23,607 bases of DNA from Roseburia_D sp964388945 (GTDB lineage Bacteria > Bacillota > Clostridia > Lachnospirales > Lachnospiraceae), in NCBI GenBank assembly GCA_964388945.1, contig CAYMCM010000036.1:1-23607 (forward strand). The letters run 5' to 3'. Below, piece after piece: positions 17,223 to 23,607 of this stretch; within the stretch, counting starts at the first letter, position 1, and each line of letters begins with the position of its first letter. The position numbers and the translations under genes are program-made. Under the pieces are notes generated by a model. It was not told where the DNA came from. It saw only the letters and a list, made by a program, of their open reading frames with translations, and made no database searches.

Positions 17223-17249
17223 TTTTTCCCAAATCATGCATGGGAAAAA
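17223..17249. promoter_or_regulatory. inverted repeat in divergent intergenic region (possible operator)
   Basis: TTTTTCCCA (17223-17231) and TGGGAAAAA (17241-17249) form a perfect 9-base inverted repeat around a 9-base spacer with ATGCAT at its right end. It lies between the divergent DUF378 and HlyD-like genes, immediately upstream of the candidate plus-strand -35. No T-tract follows, so it is not a standard terminator. A dimeric regulator site is inference. Confidence 0.4.
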
Positions 17250-17251
17250 CA

Positions 17252-17280
17252 TTGTATTCTAATTTGGAAAATGCTAAAAT
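17252..17280 (+). promoter_or_regulatory. candidate sigma-A promoter for the HlyD-like/division cluster
   Basis: TTGTAT (17252-17257), a 17-base spacer, and TAAAAT (17275-17280) preceded by TGC, an extended -10. Transcription would begin near 17287, only a few bases before ATG 17293, leaving most of that start's ribosome site out of the message. Either the transcript is nearly leaderless or translation uses the TTG at 17314 behind GGCGG (17301-17305). Confidence 0.5.
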
Positions 17281-17292
17281 GGACAGGAGTTC

Positions 17293-18693
17293 ATGATAAA
17301 GGCGGTATTTATTTTGTCAAAGAATAAAAAAATCGTAAATTACAAAAAACCGTTCAGTTTAAATATAGGTGTAGTGGTTTTTGTTATTATCTTTATTTAT
17401 ATACTTTTTAATGTATTCAGTTATTTTACAAAAACACGCATTTCTGTATATGAGGTAGAGCAGGGCACGATTGCTGAGAACAATACTTATAATGGGCTTG
17501 CGCTCCGCAGTGAGACGGTTGTGTATGCGGCTACAGCCGGATATGTCAATTATTATTTAAAAGATGCAAGGAAGGCAAGCTACAATACGCTTATTTATTC
17601 CATTGATGAGACCGGAGATGTTGCCGGCCAGATCAAGGAGGCTTCTTTGAATCAGACCGAACTTTCCAGATCAAACTTAAATGAGATCGGAGAAGTAGTG
17701 AGCGAATTTGACAAATCTTATGATGGCAATTCTTTCTATAATGTGTATGCTTTTAAAGAAAACGTGGATGCACAGATCATGGAAGCCCTGAATCTGGATG
17801 CTTTGGATGCGATCGGGGATTATACTGCCTATGCCCAGTCCAATAATACGTTTCATCTCGGTTACGCACAGATCCCGGGAATTGCAGCGTATTACACAGA
17901 TGGCTATGAGAGTGTTACGATCGACACCTTTGAGCCGGATATGCTAAACGAACTGGATTATAATAAAAATAATCTGAAAATGAAAGAAAAAGTCGAAGCA
18001 GGTGATCCGGTCTATAAGCTTGTGACAGACGAAACATGGAATATCGTTGTTCCTGTGACGCCAGATGTCTATGAAAGACTGGCAGATGAATCGGCAGTAC
18101 AGATTGAATTTACAGAGGACGGCAGAACCCTATGGGTAAATTTTGAAGAGCGTCAGATATCAGGCGGCTATTATCTGTTTTTAAAATTGAATAATTCGAT
18201 GATACGTTATGTGCAGGAGCGTTTTATTGAGATTGAACTTCTGCTGAACAAAGAAAGCGGGCTTAAGATACCAAACAGTGCAATTACCGAGAAAGAATTT
18301 TTTAAAGTTCCCAAGGAATATTTTGCCAAAGCAGAAGATTCTTCCAGCAAAGGTGTAATGATAAAAAATGCAGAGACTGGCAGCATTGATTTTGTAGCGA
18401 CGTCGCTTTATTATGAGACGGATGACTCGTATTATATTGACGAGGATGAAGTGACTGCGGGAACGGTATTGCAGCGTATGGATTCTAATGAGACCTATAC
18501 AATAAGCGAAACAGCAAAATTGCAAGGCGTTTATAATATCAACAAAGGGTATGCTGTTTTTAAGCAGATCAGTATTTTATACCAGAATGAAGAATATTCC
18601 ATTGTGGAGACAGGAACTAATTATGGTCTTTCCTTGTATGATCACATTGCATTGGATGGAAGCAAAGTAAATGAAAATGATTTAATAAATTAG
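17293..18693 (+). CDS. HlyD-like membrane protein of the ylm/sep cluster
   Basis: The protein of 466 residues has a basic start, one membrane segment at about 21-46 (IGVVVFVIIFIYILFNVF), and a large extracytoplasmic part with barrel-sandwich (lipoyl-like) features: VYEVEQGTIAENNTYNGLALRSE near 52-75 and ETVVYAATAGYVNYYLKDA, resembling HlyD/membrane-fusion adaptor proteins. No long coiled-coil hairpin is obvious, and no ABC transporter or outer-membrane partner lies nearby. It stands where related Firmicutes have ylm genes, 13 bases before yggS. I take it as an HlyD-family protein with a possible envelope or division role; the role is inference. The start may be TTG 17314 rather than ATG 17293, whose AGGAG is only 3 bases away. 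Confidence 0.8.
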   Translation: MIKAVFILSKNKKIVNYKKPFSLNIGVVVFVIIFIYILFNVFSYFTKTRISVYEVEQGTIAENNTYNGLALRSETVVYAATAGYVNYYLKDARKASYNTLIYSIDETGDVAGQIKEASLNQTELSRSNLNEIGEVVSEFDKSYDGNSFYNVYAFKENVDAQIMEALNLDALDAIGDYTAYAQSNNTFHLGYAQIPGIAAYYTDGYESVTIDTFEPDMLNELDYNKNNLKMKEKVEAGDPVYKLVTDETWNIVVPVTPDVYERLADESAVQIEFTEDGRTLWVNFEERQISGGYYLFLKLNNSMIRYVQERFIEIELLLNKESGLKIPNSAITEKEFFKVPKEYFAKAEDSSSKGVMIKNAETGSIDFVATSLYYETDDSYYIDEDEVTAGTVLQRMDSNETYTISETAKLQGVYNINKGYAVFKQISILYQNEEYSIVETGTNYGLSLYDHIALDGSKVNENDLIN

Positions 18694-18706
18694 AGGAGTT
18701 AAGATT

Positions 18707-19405
18707 ATGTTAAAGGACAATTTAAAAGAAGTGGAAGCAAACATCGCGGCTGCCTGCGGGAAAACCGGCAGAAAACGTGAGGATGTCACGCTGATCGCAG
18801 TGAGCAAAACAAAACCGATAGCTATGCTTGAAGAGATTTATACGGAAGGAATCCGTACATTTGGTGAAAATAAAGTGCAGGAGCTGACCGAAAAGTATGA
18901 GAAACTTCCGTCTGATATTAACTGGCATATGATCGGGCATCTGCAGAGAAATAAAGTAAAATATATTGTGGACAAGGTGAGTCTCATCCATTCCGTAGAT
19001 TCTTATCGTCTTGCAGAAGAGATCAATATTCAGGCAAAGAAACATCAGGTAACGGTTCCAATCCTGATCGAAGTAAATGTAGCTGGTGAAGATACAAAAT
19101 TCGGTGTCCGTCCAGAGGAAACCTTACAGCTGGCAGAAGAGATCGCGTCATTGGAAAATGTGCGCATTCAGGGGTTGATGACGATCGCACCTTTTGTGGA
19201 AGATCCGGAAGAAAACCGTGTGCATTTTCGCAGACTGAAACAATTATCTGTTGACATCGACTCCAAAAACATTGATAATGTACATATGAAAATTCTGTCT
19301 ATGGGCATGACCAATGATTATATGGTTGCCATCGAAGAGGGTGCGACGATGGTGCGCGTCGGCACCGGTATTTTCGGTGCGAGAAATTATACCAATGCCC
19401 ATTAA
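18707..19405 (+). CDS. yggS: YggS/YlmE family PLP homeostasis protein
   Basis: This is a single-domain PLP-binding TIM-barrel protein (PLPBP/COG0325) that helps balance vitamin B6 and amino/keto acid pools; no enzyme activity is established. The PLP lysine is K34 in LIAVSKTKP; FGENKVQE (near 52-60), WHMIGHLQRNK (near 76-86), and the C-terminal SMGMTNDYMVAIEEGATMVRVGTGIFG that holds the phosphate are all intact. At 232 residues it is full length. A GAGGAG site precedes the ATG. Its place before sepF matches the ylmE-ylmF order of Bacillus. Confidence 0.96.
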   Translation: MLKDNLKEVEANIAAACGKTGRKREDVTLIAVSKTKPIAMLEEIYTEGIRTFGENKVQELTEKYEKLPSDINWHMIGHLQRNKVKYIVDKVSLIHSVDSYRLAEEINIQAKKHQVTVPILIEVNVAGEDTKFGVRPEETLQLAEEIASLENVRIQGLMTIAPFVEDPEENRVHFRRLKQLSVDIDSKNIDNVHMKILSMGMTNDYMVAIEEGATMVRVGTGIFGARNYTNAH

Positions 19406-19440
19406 CAGAGAAATATTTTTGAAATGATAGGAGATTATTC

Positions 19441-19965
19441 ATGGGACTGTTTGATAAATTTTTAAATGTAATGCGTCTGAATCCGGATGACGATGATGAT
19501 TTTTATGACGATGATTACTATGATGATGAAGAAGATGAGGCACCGAGAAAAAAAGTCTTTTCAAAAGTAGAAGATGATTATCCGGCAGAGAATGAGGTAC
19601 GTGAAAAACCGGTGAGAGCTTCCCAGAAAATCACGCCGATGCGTCCGTCCAGAAAGCAGATTTCTGCGGCAGGCATGGAAGTCTGCGTCATCAAACCGAC
19701 TTCAGTAGAAGATGCCAGAGAGATCACCGAAACACTTCTTATGAACCGTACTGTGGTACTTAACGTAGAAGGACTTGACGTGGAGATCGCACAGCGTATC
19801 ATTGATTTTACCTCAGGTTCCTGCTTTGCGATCAGCGGAAATCTACAGAAAATATCAAATTATATCTTTATTATCACACCGTCTACCGTAGATATTTCCG
19901 GTGATTTTCAGGATATTATGGATTCTTTCGATCTGCCGGGTATCCAGACGACAGATTATAGGTAA
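19441..19965 (+). CDS. sepF: Cell division protein SepF
   Basis: SepF binds FtsZ filaments and tethers them to the membrane. The N-terminus MGLFDKFLNVMRL is the amphipathic membrane helix; a very acidic low-complexity segment (Asp/Glu/Tyr, about residues 16-34) and a linker follow; the SepF core begins near 75 (VCVIKPTSVEDAREI) and includes NRTVVLNVEGLD and RIIDFTSGSCFAI, the FtsZ-binding and dimer fold. At 174 residues it is normal. A TAGGAG site precedes the ATG, 35 bases after yggS. Confidence 0.96.
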   Translation: MGLFDKFLNVMRLNPDDDDDFYDDDYYDDEEDEAPRKKVFSKVEDDYPAENEVREKPVRASQKITPMRPSRKQISAAGMEVCVIKPTSVEDAREITETLLMNRTVVLNVEGLDVEIAQRIIDFTSGSCFAISGNLQKISNYIFIITPSTVDISGDFQDIMDSFDLPGIQTTDYR

Positions 19966-19971
19966 GATGAT

Positions 19972-20727
19972 ATGACAGAAGACGAACAGCTCATCCAGAA
20001 GCGTTTTTTGGATCTGTCCAGACAGGCTGATATGAAGGGAATCGTTTTGTTTTCAGATTTTCTTGGTTTAAATGAACAAAATATTTTCTGCCAGACTAAA
20101 GGTGTGCTTTCATCAGGCTTTCAGATGTCCGGCGGATATGAATGTGCGGAGCGTCAGATGGTGGCTTTTTGTCCTGACGCTCTTTATTATGAATGGGATT
20201 ATCCGTTTTCCTGCTTGAAAATAGAACCGGCATATCCCAAATTCTCGGATCAGCTCGGGCATCGGGATATTTTAGGGGCAGTCATGAATCTGGGGATCGA
20301 ACGCGGGAAAATCGGTGATATTCTATTAAAAAACAATACAGCATATTTGTTTTGCGCAGATTCTGTAAAAACATATCTGTTAGAACAATTAGAAAAGGTA
20401 AAGCATACCGTTGTTAAGATTACCGAAACTGATTTTTTGGATAATTCCGATATTCGCCCAGAGTTTGAATATTTAAGCGGTATCATTACATCTAACCGTT
20501 TAGATGCACTTATTGCCTGTATCTGTAAGCTATCACGCTCGGCGTCATCTTCATTGATCGCCGGAGGAAAAGTGTGGGTGAACGGCAGGGAAACGCTGCA
20601 CAATACCTATGTATGCAGATCAGGTGATATTCTTTCCATTCGTTCATATGGCAAATATATTTTTGATTCTGTTTCCGGAGAAACGAAAAAGGGGAGAATG
20701 AAGATTGATTATCGAAAATATAAATAG
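19972..20727 (+). CDS. ylmH: YlmH-type S4 domain RNA-binding protein
   Basis: This 251-residue protein has an N-terminal alpha/beta region and a C-terminal S4 RNA-binding domain at about 178-235 (RLDALIACICKLSRSASSSLI, then GKVWVNGRE and SGDILSIR). Members of this family (YlmH, RqcH-system associated in Bacillus) bind peptidyl-tRNA-obstructed 50S subunits and share the division-gene cluster. The family call rests on the S4 domain, length and position after sepF. It starts only 6 bases after the sepF stop behind a weak AGGTAAG site, suggesting coupling. yggT/ylmG, which often sits between sepF and ylmH, is absent, as is divIVA after it. Confidence 0.9.
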   Translation: MTEDEQLIQKRFLDLSRQADMKGIVLFSDFLGLNEQNIFCQTKGVLSSGFQMSGGYECAERQMVAFCPDALYYEWDYPFSCLKIEPAYPKFSDQLGHRDILGAVMNLGIERGKIGDILLKNNTAYLFCADSVKTYLLEQLEKVKHTVVKITETDFLDNSDIRPEFEYLSGIITSNRLDALIACICKLSRSASSSLIAGGKVWVNGRETLHNTYVCRSGDILSIRSYGKYIFDSVSGETKKGRMKIDYRKYK

Positions 20728-20741
20728 AAACGGAGGCACTT

Positions 20742-21245
20742 ATGAAAAAAACATCTATAAAATATCTGATCCGTGTAAGCATAAGTGTGATCTTGCTGAT
20801 CCTTCTGGATCAGATCACAAAACTCTTAGCAGTCACGCATTTAAAAGATAAGCCGGCAATTCCTCTGATTCGTGGGGTATTTGAATTGCAATATCTTGAA
20901 AACCGCGGATCTGCATTCGGTATGATGCAGGGAGCCAGAATCTTTTTTATTATCATTACGATCGTTCTTTTTATCCTGGTATGTGCGATATATGCCCGGA
21001 TTCCCAAAGAAAAACTGTATCTGCCGCTGCGCGTGATAGCCGTTTTGTTTTTGGCAGGTGCGGCAGGAAATTTCATTGATCGTGTGCGGCAGGGATTTGT
21101 TGTGGATTTCTTTTATTTTTCTCTGATCGATTTCCCAATTTTTAATGTGGCGGATATTTATGTGACAGCAGCAACAGCGGCATTGATCATTTTTATTCTG
21201 TTTTATTACAAGGAATCTGATTTGGAACAGATTTTTTCCAAATAG
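20742..21245 (+). CDS. lspA: Lipoprotein signal peptidase (signal peptidase II)
   Basis: LspA cleaves the signal peptide of diacylglyceryl-modified prolipoproteins in the membrane. Four membrane segments are visible (about 9-26, 64-84, 92-110, 137-157). The aspartyl protease dyad is D113 in GNFIDRV and D138 in FNVADIYV, with the conserved NRGSAFG motif near 53-59. At 167 residues it is typical. A CGGAGG site precedes the ATG, 14 bases after ylmH. One probable substrate, the lipoprotein D,D-carboxypeptidase, is encoded in this window. Confidence 0.97.
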   Translation: MKKTSIKYLIRVSISVILLILLDQITKLLAVTHLKDKPAIPLIRGVFELQYLENRGSAFGMMQGARIFFIIITIVLFILVCAIYARIPKEKLYLPLRVIAVLFLAGAAGNFIDRVRQGFVVDFFYFSLIDFPIFNVADIYVTAATAALIIFILFYYKESDLEQIFSK

Positions 21246-21263
21246 ACAAGCTAAGGAGCACAA

Positions 21264-22175
21264 ATGGAATTACAGACTTTTGAAGTCAGTGAACAGTATG
21301 ACGGAGAACGGCTGGATAAGTTTCTGGCGGCGATCTATCCGTCGCAGTCACGGACTTTTTTTCAAAAACTGATCAAAGATGGTCAGGTTACCGTAAATGA
21401 ACATACTCAAAAGAGCAATTTCCGGTTACAACCGGAGGATATTGTTACAGTGCAGATTCCGCCAGCGGTATCTGTCGAAATTCTTCCGGAAAACATTCCG
21501 CTTGATATTTTATATGAAGACGAGGATGTTCTTGTCGTAAATAAGCCAAAAGATATGGTTGTGCATCCATCTGCAGGACATTATTCCGGAACACTGGTAA
21601 ATGCAGTCTTGTTTCATTGCAAAGATAGTCTTTCCGGTATCAATGGAGAAATACGTCCGGGTATTGTACACCGGATCGATAAAGATACGACTGGCTCACT
21701 GATTGTCTGTAAAAATGATGAGAGTCATGTCAAAATAGCGGAGCAGATCAAAGCTCATACGGTGACACGCCGTTACCGGGGGATTGTAAACGGAATCGTA
21801 AAGGAAGATCAGGGTACGGTTACCGGTGCCATTGGCAGACATCCGACTGACCGCAAAAAGATGGCAATCAATGAACGAAATGGGAAGCCGGCAGTTACCC
21901 ATTATAAAGTCTTAGAACGCCTCAAAAAGCACACCTATATGGAATTTGAACTGGAAACCGGGCGGACACATCAGATCCGCGTGCATATGGCAAGTATCGG
22001 GCATCCGCTGCTTGGCGATGCGATTTACGGAGGAGAAAAAAATGCACATGGACTGCAGGGACAGACATTGCATGCCATGACACTTGGATTTGTACATCCA
22101 ACCACCGGAGTGTATCTGGAAGTGAGTGCACCATTGCCTGAATATTTTGAAAATTTACTTCAAAATCTAAAATAA
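21264..22175 (+). CDS. rluD: RluD-type 23S rRNA pseudouridine synthase
   Basis: RluA-family enzymes isomerise uridines in rRNA or tRNA to pseudouridine. An N-terminal S4 domain (about 12-75: RLDKFLAAIYPSQSRTFFQKLI, GQVTVNE) is followed by the catalytic domain with HRIDKDTTG, catalytic D139, and GRTHQIRVHMASIGHPLLGD near 232-251. At 303 residues with an S4 domain it belongs to the RluD/YlyB group; the exact target uridines cannot be read from the sequence. A TAAGGAG site precedes the ATG, 18 bases after lspA, the order lspA-ylyB seen in Bacillus. Confidence 0.94.
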   Translation: MELQTFEVSEQYDGERLDKFLAAIYPSQSRTFFQKLIKDGQVTVNEHTQKSNFRLQPEDIVTVQIPPAVSVEILPENIPLDILYEDEDVLVVNKPKDMVVHPSAGHYSGTLVNAVLFHCKDSLSGINGEIRPGIVHRIDKDTTGSLIVCKNDESHVKIAEQIKAHTVTRRYRGIVNGIVKEDQGTVTGAIGRHPTDRKKMAINERNGKPAVTHYKVLERLKKHTYMEFELETGRTHQIRVHMASIGHPLLGDAIYGGEKNAHGLQGQTLHAMTLGFVHPTTGVYLEVSAPLPEYFENLLQNLK

Positions 22176-22220
22176 AACTAAAATAAAAGATTTCATATGT
22201 ACTTTCCGGATAAAATATAT

Positions 22221-22226
22221 TATAAT
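22221..22226 (+). promoter_or_regulatory. candidate -10 (TATAAT) for the cytidylate kinase-like gene
   Basis: A consensus TATAAT lies 42 bases before the ATG in a 93-base AT-rich gap. The best -35 at a 17-base spacer is TGTACT (22198-22203), matching three of six positions. No terminator hairpin for rluD was seen between 22176 and 22220. Confidence 0.45.
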
Positions 22227-22268
22227 AATTCTATACAAAAAGACTAAGGCTTACAAAGGGGTGGTTTT

Positions 22269-22904
22269 ATGCGTGATTATGTTTATACAATCGGACGTGA
22301 ATTTGGAAGTGACGGAAAAAATGTTGGATTCGCACTGGCAGAAAAGCTCGGAATCAAATGTTATGACAAAGAACTTCTGACAGAGGCTGCGAAGCAGAGT
22401 GGCTTTTGCGAGGAAATATTTGAAAATCATGATGAAAAACCAACGAGCAGCTTTTTATATTCGCTGGTTATGGATACATATTCGATCAACGGTTATTCAT
22501 CGGCACCATTTTTGGATATGCCGCTGAATCACAAAGTATTTTTAGCACAGTTTGAAGCAATCAAGAAAATTGCATCGGAAGGATCGTGTGTTTTGGTAGG
22601 GCGGTGTGCAGACTACGCGTTATCTGACAATCCGAATTGCATCAACACATTTGTGCATGCGGATTTGGATTACCGAATTGAGAATATGAAGAAACGTTTT
22701 GGTATGAACGATAAACAGGCAAAAGACACACTTACCAAAAAAGATAAACAGCGTGCCAGCTACTATAATTATTACACAAGCAAAAAATGGGGCGATTCCA
22801 GAAGTTATCATTTGACACTGGATATCAGCGAGCTTGGTATTGACGGCTGTGTGGATATGATCATTCAGTACCGTGATCTCTTAGAGGCACAGCGTAATAA
22901 ATAA
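22269..22904 (+). CDS. Cytidylate kinase-like family protein
   Basis: This 211-residue protein belongs to the cytidylate kinase-like group (Cytidylate_kin2), P-loop proteins related to nucleoside monophosphate kinases. The phosphate-binding loop is GREFGSDGKNVG at about 9-20, without the usual Ser/Thr after the lysine, which is a family trait. CYDKELLTEAAKQSG, VLVGRCADYAL near 108-118, and the lid/C-terminal part DKQRASYYNYYT and KKWGDSRSYHLTLD are typical. Its substrate is unknown, and the true CMP kinase is a different family. AAAGGGG precedes the ATG, and the gene has its own promoter-like -10 and a terminator, so it looks monocistronic. Confidence 0.88.
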   Translation: MRDYVYTIGREFGSDGKNVGFALAEKLGIKCYDKELLTEAAKQSGFCEEIFENHDEKPTSSFLYSLVMDTYSINGYSSAPFLDMPLNHKVFLAQFEAIKKIASEGSCVLVGRCADYALSDNPNCINTFVHADLDYRIENMKKRFGMNDKQAKDTLTKKDKQRASYYNYYTSKKWGDSRSYHLTLDISELGIDGCVDMIIQYRDLLEAQRNK

Positions 22905-22914
22905 ACAAAAAAGG

Positions 22915-22948
22915 AGCTGCCGCAGACCAGTTCTGTGGCAGCTTTTTT
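22915..22948 (+). terminator. Rho-independent terminator
   Basis: AGCTGCCGCAGA (22915-22926) pairs with TCTGTGGCAGCT (22932-22943) in a 12-base-pair stem with one G-U pair and a 5-base loop, followed by a T-run ending at 22948. It closes the cytidylate kinase-like gene. A-rich sequence before the stem makes it potentially bidirectional. The next gene's ribosome binding site begins 3 bases after the T-run. Confidence 0.92.
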
Positions 22949-22960
22949 ATGGAGGAAAAT

Positions 22961-23356
22961 ATGGGACAGTATCAAACAGCAGCAGAATTTGAAAAATTTT
23001 TTCATTCAAACTACACGCCATTGACATATGCGGATGTCAGACAAGAATTTGCTGATTTTTATGGAGAACAAAATGGTAAGGTTTTTCATGAAGATTATGA
23101 AAAAGCTGCTCAGATTTCAAAACATGACTTTCGCGAAAATCTTTCGAAAACGGCGCTTTTTACATTTCAAGATACATTAACAGAAATCTTTTATGAAAAG
23201 AATCCTGCAATTTATGAGGAAGCATTTGCAATTTTTGAAGAAAACGGCGGCACAAAATCAGAGATCACGAAAATCTTTGATGATACCTATCAGTCATTGT
23301 ATGAAGAATTTTTAGATCAGTTTTTCGACGAAGTGATCGCTGTGAATTTAAAGTAA
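22961..23356 (+). CDS. Hypothetical acidic alpha-helical protein
   Basis: I do not recognise this protein of 131 residues. It has no signal peptide, membrane segment, cysteine or known catalytic motif. It is acidic and rich in Phe, Tyr and Glu, and looks mostly helical (AAEFEKFFHSN, DVRQEFADFYGE, LFTFQDTLTEIFYEK, SLYEEFLDQFFDEV), like a small cytosolic helical bundle. ATG 22961 is chosen because GGAGGA (22951-22956) precedes it; an in-frame ATG at 22949 lies at the edge of the terminator and has no ribosome site. No promoter is evident between the terminator and this gene, so it may depend on read-through or a promoter inside the upstream gene. Confidence 0.72.
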   Translation: MGQYQTAAEFEKFFHSNYTPLTYADVRQEFADFYGEQNGKVFHEDYEKAAQISKHDFRENLSKTALFTFQDTLTEIFYEKNPAIYEEAFAIFEENGGTKSEITKIFDDTYQSLYEEFLDQFFDEVIAVNLK

Positions 23357-23371
23357 AAATAAAAACAGACA

Positions 23372-23453
23372 AGCCTGTAACATCAAATAAGACCATTCTA
23401 TAGATTTTAGTATAGATTTTTCTGCTTGGATATAAGGTGTAGCAGGCTGTTTT
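23372..23453 (+). terminator. possible long-loop terminator after the hypothetical gene
   Basis: AGCCTG (23372-23377) can pair with CAGGCT (23443-23448), with partial pairing continuing inward (ACA with TGT), and a short TGTTTTA follows. The loop is about 65 bases and AT-rich, so stability is doubtful. It is the only terminator-like arrangement downstream of the 131-residue gene. Confidence 0.25.
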
Positions 23454-23464
23454 AGGTCAAATGA

Positions 23465-23498
23465 ATCTATCGGATAAATATCAGTTTTTCCGATAGAT
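23465..23498. promoter_or_regulatory. perfect 10-base inverted repeat (hairpin or operator)
   Basis: ATCTATCGGA (23465-23474) and TCCGATAGAT (23489-23498) are perfect inverted repeats with a 14-base spacer. No T-tract follows, which argues against an intrinsic terminator; an operator or an RNA structure upstream of the gene starting at 23597 is possible. Confidence 0.5.
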
Positions 23499-23510
23499 AG
23501 ACTTAAAAAC

Positions 23511-23532
23511 GTTCAGAATTTGTTCAGAATTG
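23511..23532 (+). repeat. tandem 11-base direct repeat (operator-like)
   Basis: GTTCAGAATTT (23511-23521) is followed at once by GTTCAGAATTG (23522-23532): ten identical bases at an 11-base period, one helical turn. Such spacing is seen in sites of OmpR/PhoB-type response regulators. A TAATAT -10-like element lies at 23565-23570 and a start codon at 23597, so the repeats sit in a plausible activator position. Confidence 0.5.
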
Positions 23533-23596
23533 TAAATAAAGTAATTTTTGTAATTGAAACACCGTAATATGTTTTAGAAAGGAGGAATCACCGTTT

Positions 23597-23607
23597 ATGG
23601 GCAGGGA
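23597..23607 (+). CDS. Start of a gene cut by the window edge
   Basis: AAAGGAGGA at 23578-23586 is a strong ribosome binding site 10 bases before ATG 23597, which begins Met-Gly-Arg before the window ends. Too little is visible to identify the product. The preceding non-coding stretch, with an inverted repeat and a tandem repeat, is presumably its control region. Confidence 0.5.

Noticed and set aside
19480..19545. GAT-rich low-complexity DNA
   Set aside because: It encodes the acidic Asp/Glu/Tyr segment of SepF and needs no separate explanation as a repeat element.

Overview
The window is an almost gap-free, nearly all plus-strand block of bacterial chromosome. Gene families, moderate GC, strong GGAGG-type ribosome binding sites and a Gram-positive type division set (SepF, MinCDE, YlmH) point to a low-GC Firmicute. 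Gene order and protein style fit an anaerobic Clostridia of the Lachnospiraceae (Roseburia/Agathobacter-like). The family-level call is inference, since no 16S or other marker is present. I see no tRNA, rRNA, CRISPR array, insertion sequence or prophage.

Layout. (1) 1-4692: mismatch repair and tRNA modification: mutS (5' end cut by the window), mutL with an intact endonuclease site, and miaA. (2) 4703-6750: a PLP enzyme of the methionine gamma-lyase-like (aluminium resistance/YnbB) family, then radC. (3) 6768-15045: a cell elongation and division-site block: mreB, mreC, mreD, a large class B PBP (mrdA), minC, minD, minE and rodA. MreBCD, PBP2 and RodA form the lateral-wall synthesis machine; MinCDE keeps the Z-ring away from the poles. 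(4) 15062-16913: a methylglyoxal synthase homologue that lacks a catalytic aspartate, a lipoprotein D,D-carboxypeptidase and a small P-loop protein, closed by a strong intrinsic terminator. (5) 16977-17189: the only minus-strand gene, a small DUF378 membrane protein, divergent from the next block. (6) 17293-22175: a HlyD-like membrane protein, yggS, sepF, ylmH, lspA and rluD, a compact version of the classic ylm division cluster without divIVA, yggT/ylmG or ileS. (7) 22269-23607: a cytidylate kinase-like protein with its own promoter and terminator, an unrecognised 131-residue acidic protein, a 240-base non-coding stretch with a hairpin and a tandem 11-base repeat, and the first codons of another gene.

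Most of the window is conserved housekeeping. The points most worth a second look are: the mgsA homologue, whose catalytic Asp is Ala while the other active-site residues are kept, fixed between rodA and a D,D-carboxypeptidase; an insertion of about 250 residues in the class B PBP; a divergent MreB with altered phosphate loops; two small unrecognised proteins; and operator-like repeats at 17223-17249 and 23511-23532. I found no clearly new multi-gene system.
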